This document shows, piece by piece, positions 30,831 to 39,826 of a DNA stretch of 46,110 nt. Position numbers and translations under genes: made by a program. Origin of the DNA: Pseudomonadota bacterium. Lineage in GTDB: Bacteria; Pseudomonadota; Gammaproteobacteria; Steroidobacterales; Steroidobacteraceae. Below the pieces are notes generated by a model. The model saw only the letters and a list, made by a program, of their open reading frames with translations. It did not search any database and was not told the origin of the DNA. The stretch is taken from assembly GCA_021845825.1 (NCBI GenBank), contig JAJZVF010000003.1:1-46110 (forward strand). The letters are read 5' to 3'. How positions within the stretch are numbered: the stretch's first letter is position 1; each line of letters starts with the position of its first letter.

Positions 30831-32033
30831 ATGAGCAAACAGATTCAAGACGCCTACATCGTCGCCGCCACCCGTACGCCGGTCGGCAAGGCCCCGCGCG
30901 GCATGCTGCGGCAGGTGCGCCCGGATGACATGCTGGTGCACGTGCTGAGGAGCGCCCTCGCGCAGGTGCCGGCCATCGAGGCCCAGCTCGTCAACGACGT
31001 CGTCGTCGGCTGCGCCTTCCCCGAGGCCGAGCAGGGCCTGAACATGGCCCGCATCGGCGCGCTGCTCGCCGGGTTGCCCGACACCGTTGCGGGCATCACG
31101 GTCAACCGCTATTGCTCCTCGGGGCTGAACGCGGTGCAGATCGCCGCCGACCGCATCCGCCTGGGAGAAGCCGACGTGATGATCGCCGGGGGTGCCGAGT
31201 CGATGTCCATGGTGCCCATGATGGGCAACAAGGTGGCGTTGAATCCGCAGATCTTTGCCAAGGAGGAGAACTACGCGATCGCCTACGGGATGGGCGTTAC
31301 GGCTGAGAAAGTCGCTGCGCAGTGGCACGTCTCGCGAGAGGATCAGGACGCTTTTGCCCTGGAGTCGCACCGGCGTGCGGTGGCGGCGAGAGCCTCGGGC
31401 GCCTTCCGACCGGAAATCTCGCCCATCGAGGTCACGCAGCGGACGGCGGATCTTCAGGCCCATGAGGTGCGTCATGCAACGAGGATCCTCGCCGAGGACG
31501 AGGGCCCGCGGGCGGACACCTCGCCGGAGGCGCTCGCGAAGCTGAAGCCGGTCTTCGACGCCAAGGGAACCGTCACGGCGGGCAACAGCTCGCAGACCTC
31601 GGACGGGGCGGCTGCGGTGGTGCTGGTGTCGGAGGCGATCCTCAAGCGCTACGAGCTGACGCCGCTTGCCCGTTATGTGACTTTCGCCGTCAAAGGGGTG
31701 CCGCCGGCCGTCATGGGCATCGGACCCAAGGTGGCCGTGCCGGCCGCGCTCGAGCGCGCGGGCCTCAAGCAGGGGCAGCTCAAGTGGATCGAGCTCAACG
31801 AGGCCTTCGCCGCCCAGGCGCTCGCGGTGATCCGCGATCTCGACCTTGATCCGGCGCTCGTCAATCCTCACGGCGGCGCCATCGCGCTCGGCCATCCGCT
31901 GGGTGCGACCGGCGCCATCCGCACCGCGACGCTGGTGCACGGCATGCGTGCCAGGGGCGAGAAGGGCTATGGCATGGTCACCATGTGCATCGGCACGGGC
32001 ATGGGCGCGGCGGGGATCTTCGAGGTGCTCTGA
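30831..32033 (+). CDS. Acetyl-CoA C-acyltransferase (FadA/FadI-like thiolase)
   Basis: About 400 aa from ATG 30831; AYIVAATRTPVGKAPRGMLRQVRPDDMLVHVL, TVNRYCSSGLNAVQIAADRI, GGAESMSMVPMMGNK, NPHGGAIALGHPLGATGAIR. Confidence 0.95.
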   Translation: MSKQIQDAYIVAATRTPVGKAPRGMLRQVRPDDMLVHVLRSALAQVPAIEAQLVNDVVVGCAFPEAEQGLNMARIGALLAGLPDTVAGITVNRYCSSGLNAVQIAADRIRLGEADVMIAGGAESMSMVPMMGNKVALNPQIFAKEENYAIAYGMGVTAEKVAAQWHVSREDQDAFALESHRRAVAARASGAFRPEISPIEVTQRTADLQAHEVRHATRILAEDEGPRADTSPEALAKLKPVFDAKGTVTAGNSSQTSDGAAAVVLVSEAILKRYELTPLARYVTFAVKGVPPAVMGIGPKVAVPAALERAGLKQGQLKWIELNEAFAAQALAVIRDLDLDPALVNPHGGAIALGHPLGATGAIRTATLVHGMRARGEKGYGMVTMCIGTGMGAAGIFEVL

Positions 32034-32109
32034 GCCGCCGAGGGCGCGGCGGGGCGGGCGCGAGGGGCAGAGCCGGCGCGCGCCCGCCGGCCGGTGATGC
32101 GCCGCGCCA

Positions 32110-32982
32110 TTACCAATGCCATTGCAGCACGATGGCGACAGTGATGAGCACAGCCATGAGCTGATGAAACACGACGAGAGTCCCGGGGGATTTCGGCCGG
32201 AAGTTCACCGCGTGAAACAGGAAGAAGCCCACTGCGGCCTGCAGGAGCGCGAGAGCGAAAGCCACCGGATAACCTGCGCTCAGCCAGCCGAGGGTCGCCA
32301 AAACCGCGAGCGCGGCAAGGCCGTGCACGACGAAGATCCATTGGGCGCTGCGTCGTGGACGCAGGAACGGCTCGATCGGCTTGCCGAACCCGCGCTGGCC
32401 GGTGACCATGCCGCCCATGAAGACGGCGAAGAGCACGGCATGCAGGGGGAATGCGCTCGCGAGGTAGGCGCCGAGATGGGCGGCCGGGAAATTCACCGCC
32501 ACCAGATAGTTGATGAATACGAGGTAGGCCAACAGTCCGTGCGTGCCGTGCACGAAAGCCGGCGCGCGGCCGGCGAGGACGTACAGGGTGCCCATGCCGA
32601 ACAGCGCCGTGAGCACGATCAGACCGAGCCCGAGGAGCGTCATGTAATCGGGCCGCACGATGGCGAGGGCGAGGGCGGTCAGCCCGACCGCCGTGGCGAG
32701 CACGCGATGCGCGGCCTCGGGATCGCCGCGCAGCATCAGCACGATGATGTTGCGTGTGTACGGCCAGCGTGTGCCGAGCGACAGGCCGTAGCCGAAGCCC
32801 TCGACGATGCTGCCGAGCAGAACGAGCGCCGCGGCAAAAATGACTTCGGCGGTGATCAGACCGGTCACGACCCCGTCCCTGGCCGGCTGCGGACTGGCCA
32901 TGCCGCGCCACACGCCCAAGGCGATCGCCAACAGGACCATGCCGGCGATACCGAGCCCGATGACGCGCACCGTGGGCGTCAT
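32110..32982 (-). CDS. Polytopic membrane protein of unknown function with conserved-looking His residues; possible divergent CtaA/Cox15-like protein
   Basis: 290 aa from MTPTVRVIG, about 8 hydrophobic segments; His in DPEAAHRVLATAVG, FVHGTHGLLAYLV, FVVHGLAALAVL, VVFHQLMAVLITV. The ORF is clear; the family call is tentative. Confidence 0.7.
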   Translation of the reverse strand: MTPTVRVIGLGIAGMVLLAIALGVWRGMASPQPARDGVVTGLITAEVIFAAALVLLGSIVEGFGYGLSLGTRWPYTRNIIVLMLRGDPEAAHRVLATAVGLTALALAIVRPDYMTLLGLGLIVLTALFGMGTLYVLAGRAPAFVHGTHGLLAYLVFINYLVAVNFPAAHLGAYLASAFPLHAVLFAVFMGGMVTGQRGFGKPIEPFLRPRRSAQWIFVVHGLAALAVLATLGWLSAGYPVAFALALLQAAVGFFLFHAVNFRPKSPGTLVVFHQLMAVLITVAIVLQWHW

Positions 32983-33135
32983 TTGTCCTTCCACTACATG
33001 GCCGGCGTCAACGGCGGGTCGGGCATCGGGGGAATGCATGGCTCGCGCACTTATAGCGTGACTCGGCCATGCGCGTCGAGGGGGCCCCGTGCGCACGCGC
33101 CCGCTTCAAGCGGTGCGCCTGCCCGCGGACGCGGC

Positions 33136-33603
33136 TCAACCCACCGGCAGCCGCGTCGTGAACTTCTTCGTGCGCAGCACGAAGCTGGTGTTGACCGAGC
33201 GCACCGCCGAAAGCTGCAGCACGTGCGTGGACAGGAAGTGCTCGTAGGCCTCCATGCTGGCCGCCACGATCCGCAGCAGGTAGTCGTTCGGTCCGCTCAT
33301 GGAGTGGCACTCGAGCACCTCCGGCCGCTCGCGCACCATCTGGTCGAACTGTTGGACGGTCTGGGGGTGGTGGTTCTCGAGCGAGACCAGCGCATAGGCC
33401 TGTACAGCGAGGCCGAGCGCCGCGGCCGAGAGGAGCGTTGCATAGCCGCAAATGAACCCCTCGGTCTCCAGACGCTTCAAGCGCCGCCAGCAGGGCGCGG
33501 GGGAGAGGCCAACCCGCTTGGCGAGCTCTTGATTGGTGATGCGGGCATCGAGCTGGAGTTCTTCCAGGATGCGGCGATCGAGGTGATCGGGCTGACGGGC
33601 CAC
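33136..33603 (-). CDS. Lrp/AsnC family transcriptional regulator (BkdR-like position)
   Basis: 155 aa, GTG start; HLDRRILEELQLDARITNQELAKRVGLSPAPCWRRLKRLETEGFICGYATLL. Confidence 0.93.
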   Translation of the reverse strand: MARQPDHLDRRILEELQLDARITNQELAKRVGLSPAPCWRRLKRLETEGFICGYATLLSAAALGLAVQAYALVSLENHHPQTVQQFDQMVRERPEVLECHSMSGPNDYLLRIVAASMEAYEHFLSTHVLQLSAVRSVNTSFVLRTKKFTTRLPVG

Positions 33604-33741
33604 AGGAATGCTCCGGAGCGGCTTTGAGGAAATTTAAGCAATCATATTGCCAGGAAATCGGAAATATCGGCAATTGAGGCAAGCCTATTTCTCGAATAAC
33701 GGCATAGTCTATGTCCAATATTTTACGCTTGGAGCGTTTCG
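33604..33741. promoter_or_regulatory. Divergent control region between lrp-like gene and 2-oxoacid dehydrogenase operon
   Basis: AT-rich island with GCAAT-CAT-ATTGC (33638-33650) and a nearby GGCAATTG. Confidence 0.5.
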
Positions 33742-35853
33742 ATGCCCGCTCTCGCATCCGCGGCTTCCCTCGACCGCCACGCTCTCTCATCGGCGCGGGA
33801 GACAGACTGGCATCGGGTGACGCACCTGCTGCAGCTCTCCCGCGCGCTCGATGACATTGAGGAATCGCGCCTGCTGCCGGAGCGGGAAGTGCTGTATCAG
33901 TTCTCCGCCCGCGGGCACGATCTGGCACAGATTCTGCTTGGCCTCGAGCTGACCGATCCGCACGACGGGGTGACCGTGTACTACCGCTCCCGGCCGATGA
34001 TGCTGGCCCTCGGGGTGGGGGTGGAAGCGGCGGCGGCCGGACCGCTGGCGCGCGCCGGCTCGTTCAGCGACGGCCGCGATATCGGCGTGGTGTTCAACAA
34101 GCCCGGCTGCGGCGGGCCCACGGTATTGCCCGCCTGTGGCGGCGTCGGCGCCCAGTACACGCCCGCGGCCGGCTGGGCGCAGGCCATCCGCTACCATAGC
34201 GAGACCCTCGGCGATGCGAGCTACGAGCGCAGCATCGCGGTGGTGCTGGGCGGGGACGCCTCGGTCGCGACGGCCGGCTTCTGGTCGGCGCTCACCCTGG
34301 CGACGACCCTGAGTCTGCCGATGCTGTTTTACATCGAGGACAACGGCTTCGGCATCTCGGTCGGCTCGCGCCTGCAGACCCCGGGAGGCAACATCGCCGC
34401 CAACCTGCGCTCGTTCTCGGGGCTCGCTCTCTTCGAGGGAGACGGCGTCTATCCGCAGCAGGCCGCCGAGCGGGTGAGCGAGGCGGTCGGTTATGTGCGC
34501 GGACAGCGCGCGCCGGCGCTGCTGCGCCTGACCGTGCCGCGCCTGTGCGGGCATTCCGGGCAGGACACCCAGGCTTACAAGTCGGCCGAGACGCTCGCGC
34601 GCGAGCGGGCGAACGACCCGCTGCAGCGCCTGTATCGGCATCTGGTGCCCCGGCAGATGTCCGAGGCGCAGTGGGCGCTGCTCGCCGAGCAGGCGCGCCG
34701 GGAGGTCGAGGGCGCCGTGGCGCATGCGCTCGCCAGAGCCCATCCGGATCCGGCGCAGGTGACTCGCTACGTGTTCGCGGAGCAGAGCGCGGACGGCCGG
34801 CCGGAGCTTCAGCAGCAAGGCGGCATCGCCCCGCTCGGGCTCGGATTGCCGGGCGGCAGCACACAGCCCGTGCCCGAGCCGAACCGCATCAATATGCTGA
34901 CGGCCATCCGGCGCACGCTCGATGTCGAGCTCGCGCTCAATCCGCGCATGGTGGTCTTTGGGGAGGACGTGGGACCGAAGGGTGGCGTGCATGGGGCGAC
35001 CCTGGGGTTGCAGGAGAAGCACGGTGCGGCGCGTGTGTTCGACACCAGCCTGTCGGAGGAAGGCATCATCGGGCGCGCCGTGGGCATGGCGCTCTCGGGC
35101 CTGCTGCCGGTGCCCGAGATCCAATTCCGCAAGTACGCCGAGCCGGCGACCGAGCAGTTGAATGACTGCGGCACGATCCGCTGGCGAACCCGCAACCGCT
35201 TCGCCGCCCCGATGGTGGTGCGCATGCCGGGCGGGTTCTTCAAGTGCGGCGATCCCTGGCACAGCCAGACCAACGAGGTGGCCTGGGTCCGCGGCATAGG
35301 CTGGCGCGTGGCGGTGCCCTCGAACGCCGAGGACGCCACGGGGCTCCTGCGCGCCGCGCTGCGTGGCAATGATCCGACCATCTTCTTCGAGCACCGCGCG
35401 CTGCTCGATGGCGCGTGGGCCCGGCGGCCCTATCCGGGCGATGAGTACGTCGTGCCCTTCGGGACGGCCCGGCGGGTGCACGCGGGCAAGGAGCTGACGG
35501 TGGTCACCTGGGGAGCGATGGTCGAGCGATGCGAGCTCGCCGCCGCCGCCTCGGGCGTGGACGTGGAGATCCTCGACCTGAGGACACTCTCGCCCTGGGA
35601 TCGCGCGGCGGTGCTCGCCTCGGTGCGCAAGACCCACCGGTGTCTGATCGTGCACGAGGACAACCTGACCGCCGGCTTCGGCGCCGAGATCGCCGCCACC
35701 CTTGCCAGGGAGGCGTTCTTCAGCCTGGACGCGCCGCTCGAGCGGCTGGCCATGCCGGATATTCCGAGTCCGCATAGCCCGGTGCTGCTCGAGGCCGTCG
35801 TGCCGGGTGTGGAGTCGATCACCCGTGCCATCCGCGCGACCGCGAGCGTCTGA
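33742..35853 (+). CDS. 2-oxoacid dehydrogenase E1 component, fused alpha and beta subunits (branched-chain type likely)
   Basis: 703 aa; N-terminal E1-alpha TPP region (VVLGGDASVATAGFWSAL...FYIEDNGFGISV) and C-terminal E1-beta (MVVFGEDVGPKGGVHGATLGLQEKHGAARVFDTSLSEEGIIGRAVGMALSGLLPVPEIQF). Confidence 0.93.
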   Translation: MPALASAASLDRHALSSARETDWHRVTHLLQLSRALDDIEESRLLPEREVLYQFSARGHDLAQILLGLELTDPHDGVTVYYRSRPMMLALGVGVEAAAAGPLARAGSFSDGRDIGVVFNKPGCGGPTVLPACGGVGAQYTPAAGWAQAIRYHSETLGDASYERSIAVVLGGDASVATAGFWSALTLATTLSLPMLFYIEDNGFGISVGSRLQTPGGNIAANLRSFSGLALFEGDGVYPQQAAERVSEAVGYVRGQRAPALLRLTVPRLCGHSGQDTQAYKSAETLARERANDPLQRLYRHLVPRQMSEAQWALLAEQARREVEGAVAHALARAHPDPAQVTRYVFAEQSADGRPELQQQGGIAPLGLGLPGGSTQPVPEPNRINMLTAIRRTLDVELALNPRMVVFGEDVGPKGGVHGATLGLQEKHGAARVFDTSLSEEGIIGRAVGMALSGLLPVPEIQFRKYAEPATEQLNDCGTIRWRTRNRFAAPMVVRMPGGFFKCGDPWHSQTNEVAWVRGIGWRVAVPSNAEDATGLLRAALRGNDPTIFFEHRALLDGAWARRPYPGDEYVVPFGTARRVHAGKELTVVTWGAMVERCELAAAASGVDVEILDLRTLSPWDRAAVLASVRKTHRCLIVHEDNLTAGFGAEIAATLAREAFFSLDAPLERLAMPDIPSPHSPVLLEAVVPGVESITRAIRATASV

Positions 35854-35855
35854 GC

Positions 35856-37220
35856 ATGGCAGGCGAGTGGGTTGAGATTCGCGCGCCGGCGGACCAGGAG
35901 GAGGGCACGCGCTCTCAGGTATTGCGCTGGCTCAAGGCGGTCGGCGAGTCGGTCGCGCAGCACGAGCCGCTGATCGAGCTCGAGACCGACAAAGTCACGG
36001 TGGAGGTGGCCTCGCCCGCCGCCGGCGTGCTCAGGGAGATCGCTAAGGGCGAGCAGGAGGAAGTCTCGCCGGGGGAGCTGTTGGGGCGGATCAGCCCCAA
36101 CAGTGCTTTGCCGGCCGGCACTTGCGCGGCCGAGACCGCCGCGGCGGCGACGAGGCCCGCGGCGACGGCAGCTGCTGGGGCGAGGGGCGAGACTCTCGCG
36201 CCGCGCTTGCAACACCCCGCGCCCGCCGCCGCGGTGCCGGTGCGCGCAGGCCCGGCCGCCACGGTAGCGGGCGACGGGCCGATGCGCCTCAGTCCCGCCG
36301 TGCGCCGCCTGTTGGCCGAACACGGACTCGATCCGGCGGCGATGGCGGGTACGGGCGAGGGCGGGCGCATTACGGTCGACGATGTCCTGCGCGCCGCGGC
36401 TGAGCGCGCAAATCCTGACGCGTCGCCGGGCAAATCCTCGGGCGCGGCGCAGGCGAGTTCCCTTGCAAGGGCAGCGGCGGCCTCGGCCGCGGTGCCCAGT
36501 CACACAGTGCCGCACTCCGCGGTGCGCAAGCGCACGGCCGCCCGGATGGTGGAGAGCCTGCTGCACACCGCTCCACACGTCACCACCGTGTTCGAGATTG
36601 ACATGGCCGCCGTCCTTGCCCACCGCCAGCACCATCGCGGCGAGTTCGAGCGCCGCGGCGTCGCATTGACGCTGACCGCGTACTTCGTGCGTGCGGCGGT
36701 CGATGCCATCCGCGAGGTGCCGGAGGCGAACAGCCGCTGGACGGACGATGCGCTCGAGGTATTTGACAGCGTGGAATTCGGCATCGGTACGGCCGCTGCG
36801 GGCGGATTGGTGGTGCCCGTGCTGCGCTGTGCGCAGACGCTGGATCTGTTGCAGACCGCGCAGGGGATCGAGGATCTGGTGCGCAGGGCCCGCTCGGGCG
36901 AGTTGACGCCGGCGGAGGTGCGCGGCGGCACCTTCACGATCTCGAACCATGGAGTCAGCGGGAGCCTGCTCGCCGCACCCATCGTCCTGCCGCAGGGGCA
37001 ATCGGCGATCCTGGGGATAGGGAAGCTCGAGAAGCGCGCCGTGGTGATCGAGCAGGACGGAGCCGCCGAGGTCCGCAGGCACGGCGCAGATAACGATGTC
37101 ATCGTCGTCCGTCCCCGCTGCTATGCCACGCTGACGATCGACCATCGCGTCATGGACGGAGAGCAGGCGAACCGTTTCATGCGGGTATTCACGCAGCGCC
37201 TGGCGAACTGGCCGGACTGA
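35856..37220 (+). CDS. 2-oxoacid dehydrogenase E2 component (dihydrolipoamide acyltransferase)
   Basis: 454 aa; lipoyl domain with ETDKVTVEVASPAAG, peripheral-subunit-binding domain SPAVRRLLAEHGLDPAAMAGTGEGGRITVDDVL, catalytic TLTIDHRVMDG. Confidence 0.95.
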   Translation: MAGEWVEIRAPADQEEGTRSQVLRWLKAVGESVAQHEPLIELETDKVTVEVASPAAGVLREIAKGEQEEVSPGELLGRISPNSALPAGTCAAETAAAATRPAATAAAGARGETLAPRLQHPAPAAAVPVRAGPAATVAGDGPMRLSPAVRRLLAEHGLDPAAMAGTGEGGRITVDDVLRAAAERANPDASPGKSSGAAQASSLARAAAASAAVPSHTVPHSAVRKRTAARMVESLLHTAPHVTTVFEIDMAAVLAHRQHHRGEFERRGVALTLTAYFVRAAVDAIREVPEANSRWTDDALEVFDSVEFGIGTAAAGGLVVPVLRCAQTLDLLQTAQGIEDLVRRARSGELTPAEVRGGTFTISNHGVSGSLLAAPIVLPQGQSAILGIGKLEKRAVVIEQDGAAEVRRHGADNDVIVVRPRCYATLTIDHRVMDGEQANRFMRVFTQRLANWPD

Positions 37221-37417
37221 CCGGGCTGGGAGGCTGTCCGCCGCTGCGCTGCATGCTTGTGCCGTACGTGAATGATCCGGGCGGGGGAGATCCGCGCATG
37301 CAGCCCGGCTGTGCGGGTGACGGCGAAGCTCGGGCGCCGCTACCTCCGATTCAGTTCAAGCCGCTTGGGAGGCTCGATTCTCCCGAGGGGCACCGCAGGG
37401 ATCCTCCCGCGAGCGTT

Positions 37418-38395
37418 TCAGGGTATTCGGGGCAAGCCGGCTTCCGGGGCCGATCCGGGTTCGGAGCGGGGGTCCGCAAGCCCGCCGAATCGCGCGTACA
37501 CCGCCGGCCCAGGCGGCGGCAGAACCTGCTGCGCCGACTGCGCGGTCTGCGTCAGGTACTCCTCCGAGCCGGCGAACACCGCGGCATACAACTTCCTGCA
37601 TAGCTCGTGTGCCTCGGCGCCGATCCACGCCCGGGGCAGCAGATCCGGCGGCAGCTGCGGATCGCGCAGATGGATCTTACGGTACTCGTGGATGAGGAGC
37701 GTGCGCACGAGAAAGGCGTCCTGGGGCGTCAGGGCCCCGAGGGCGGCCGCGCTTTGCACCGGTGCGAAGACGTCGCGGAACCGATGGTATCGGCGCGCAA
37801 TCCCGGCGAGATCCCAGCTCGCCGCCGCGAGCCGCCGGTCATGCTCGAGCCCCTCTGTGGTGCTTTTGAAGAGCCAGCTTTCCCCGGTATGCGCGCGCCC
37901 TGCCAGCCACTCGCGCGCTTCCTCCAGAGTGCAGGACGGATGTGCGAACACCCCCGGGGTGAGCGCCCCGAAACCGAGCCAGCGCAGCTCCTCGCGCAGC
38001 GCGCGCCGGGGCGGCCCGCCCGAGGGCGGCAGGATCACCAGCGTCCAGCGGCCGTCCCAGACTCGCGCACTGGCGCCGTAGATCCGGCGGGTCGCCTCGG
38101 CGAACAGCCGCTCGCCGTTGTCGGTTAGGCGGTATTCGCTGCGCCGGCCGTGCCGAGTGGCCGTGAGCCAGCCCTCGGCTGCGAGCCGTGCCACGGCCGT
38201 GCGCACGAGCCGTTCGGAGAGCCCGAAGGGCCGGGCGAGCCCGATCAGGCTGGTGAGCATCACCCGCCCGGCGCGCGGCGCTATGGCATCGCCGAAGATC
38301 GTGATGAGCAGCGATCCGCCTCGCAGCGGCCGCTGGCGGCGAAAGCGCCGCAGCAGCGCATCGATCGCCTCGTGCCGATTATGCGCGCGGTCCAT
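37418..38395 (-). CDS. paaX: Phenylacetic acid degradation repressor PaaX
   Basis: 325 aa; GGSLLITIFGDAIAPRAGRVMLTSLIGLARPFGLSERLVRTAVARLAAEGWLTATRHGRRSEYRLTDNGERLF is the PaaX N-terminal HTH; divergent from paaA. Confidence 0.95.
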   Translation of the reverse strand: MDRAHNRHEAIDALLRRFRRQRPLRGGSLLITIFGDAIAPRAGRVMLTSLIGLARPFGLSERLVRTAVARLAAEGWLTATRHGRRSEYRLTDNGERLFAEATRRIYGASARVWDGRWTLVILPPSGGPPRRALREELRWLGFGALTPGVFAHPSCTLEEAREWLAGRAHTGESWLFKSTTEGLEHDRRLAAASWDLAGIARRYHRFRDVFAPVQSAAALGALTPQDAFLVRTLLIHEYRKIHLRDPQLPPDLLPRAWIGAEAHELCRKLYAAVFAGSEEYLTQTAQSAQQVLPPPGPAVYARFGGLADPRSEPGSAPEAGLPRIP

Positions 38396-38506
38396 GGGTC
38401 ACCGGTTCGAGCGCGGAGGGATCGATTGAATCATTGATTTTTCTTGACACAAAAATGAGAATTGATTTAAAGTTTTTGTATCATATTAAGCTTGCTGGCG
38501 TCCACC
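38396..38506. promoter_or_regulatory. paaX-paaA divergent promoter/operator region
   Basis: TTGACA (38444-38449), 16-nt spacer, TTTAAA (38466-38471). AATCA-T-TGATT inverted repeat (38429-38439) and TTGATTT direct repeats (38434-38440, 38462-38468) flank the -35. Confidence 0.6.
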
Positions 38507-39529
38507 ATGTACACTCAGGCGCTCGATTCCCCCGGACCGGAGCTTGCGTCCGCCGTGCCGGCCGCCGAGGCCGAGCGTGAGCGGCGATTCCAGGAGCGTA
38601 TCGACAGGGACGAGAAGATCGAGCCCAAGGACTGGATGCCCGAGGCCTACCGGCAGACCCTCATTCGCCAGATCGCCCAGCACGCGCACTCGGAGATCGT
38701 CGGCATGCTGCCGGAGGGCAATTGGATCACCCGCGCCCCGAGCCTGCGCCGCAAGGCGGTGCTCGTCGCCAAGGTGCAGGACGAGGGCGGGCACGGCATG
38801 TACCTCTACAGCGCCGCCGAGACGCTCGGGGTTTCCCGGGGCGAGCTGATCGGGCAGCTGCTCGCTGGCCGGGCCAAGTACTCGAGCATCTTCAACTACC
38901 CGACGCTCACCTGGGCGGACATCGGGGCGATCGGCTGGCTCGTCGACGGGGCGGCCATCATGAACCAGATTCCGCTGTGCCGCTGCTCGTACGGTCCCTA
39001 TGCGCGCGCCATGGTGCGCATCTGCAAGGAGGAGAGCTTTCACCAGCGCCAGGGCTACGAGATCATGCTGACCCTCGCCCGCAGCGGCACGCGTGCGCAG
39101 CGCGAGATGGCCCAGGATGCGCTCAATCGCTGGTGGTGGCCGTCGCTCATGATGTTCGGCCCGAGCGACACCGACTCCGTGCACACGGCCCAGTCCATGC
39201 GCTGGAGGATCAAGCGCTTCACCAACGACGAGCTGCGCCAGAAGTTCATCGACGCGACCGTCCCTCAGGCCCGCTTCCTCGGCCTGTCCATTCCCGACGC
39301 GGATCTGCGCTGGGACGAGGCAACGCAGCACTACGCGACCGGCCCGATCGATTGGAGCGAGTTTCAGGCGGTGCTCAAGGGCGAGGGACCGTGCAACCGC
39401 GAGCGCATGGGCGCGCGCCGCGCCGCGCACGAGTCGGGCCAGTGGGTGCGCGAGGCGGCGGCCGCTTACGCCGACAAACAGCGCGCTCGGCCCGCTTCGG
39501 GCCGGTCAGGGTATGCGCAGGCGAGCTGA
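38507..39529 (+). CDS. paaA: 1,2-phenylacetyl-CoA epoxidase subunit PaaA
   Basis: About 340 aa; [72 protein letters not shown]. Confidence 0.97.
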   Translation: MYTQALDSPGPELASAVPAAEAERERRFQERIDRDEKIEPKDWMPEAYRQTLIRQIAQHAHSEIVGMLPEGNWITRAPSLRRKAVLVAKVQDEGGHGMYLYSAAETLGVSRGELIGQLLAGRAKYSSIFNYPTLTWADIGAIGWLVDGAAIMNQIPLCRCSYGPYARAMVRICKEESFHQRQGYEIMLTLARSGTRAQREMAQDALNRWWWPSLMMFGPSDTDSVHTAQSMRWRIKRFTNDELRQKFIDATVPQARFLGLSIPDADLRWDEATQHYATGPIDWSEFQAVLKGEGPCNRERMGARRAAHESGQWVREAAAAYADKQRARPASGRSGYAQAS

Positions 39530-39541
39530 GGGTCACAGGTC

Positions 39542-39826
39542 ATGAACGAAGACTGGGCACTGTACGAGGTTTTCATCCGCGCCCGCTCGGGTCTGGAGCA
39601 CAAGCATGTCGGCAGCCTGCACGCCGCCGATGCGCGCATGGCGCTCGAGCACGCGCGCGACACCTACACCCGCCGCCAGGAGGGTGTGAGCATCTGGGTG
39701 GTGCGCTCGAGCGACATCGTCGCCTCGGACCCGGGTGAGGCCGAGTCGCTGTTCGAGCCGGCCCGCGACAAGGTCTACCGGCACCCGACCTTTTACACGA
39801 TCCCGGAAGACGTGAAGAACATATGA
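39542..39826 (+). CDS. paaB: 1,2-phenylacetyl-CoA epoxidase subunit PaaB
   Basis: 94 aa; WALYEVFIRARSGLEHKHVGSLHAADARMALEHARDTYTRRQEGVSIWVV. Confidence 0.97.
   Translation: MNEDWALYEVFIRARSGLEHKHVGSLHAADARMALEHARDTYTRRQEGVSIWVVRSSDIVASDPGEAESLFEPARDKVYRHPTFYTIPEDVKNI

Noticed and set aside
28251-31940. 1229-aa minus-strand ORF opposite the FadN-like and thiolase genes
   Set aside because: Crosses two well-supported plus-strand genes and their gap; translation is Arg/His/Glu/Asp-rich with no recognisable domain. Typical shadow ORF from high GC third positions.
33787-35775. 662-aa minus-strand ORF opposite the fused E1 gene
   Set aside because: Antisense artefact; the plus-strand E1-alpha/beta motifs are clear.
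37221-37417. Rho-independent terminator between E2 gene and paaX (gggag...ctccc around 37369-37386)
   Set aside because: Stem is only about 5 bp and no T-run follows on either strand.
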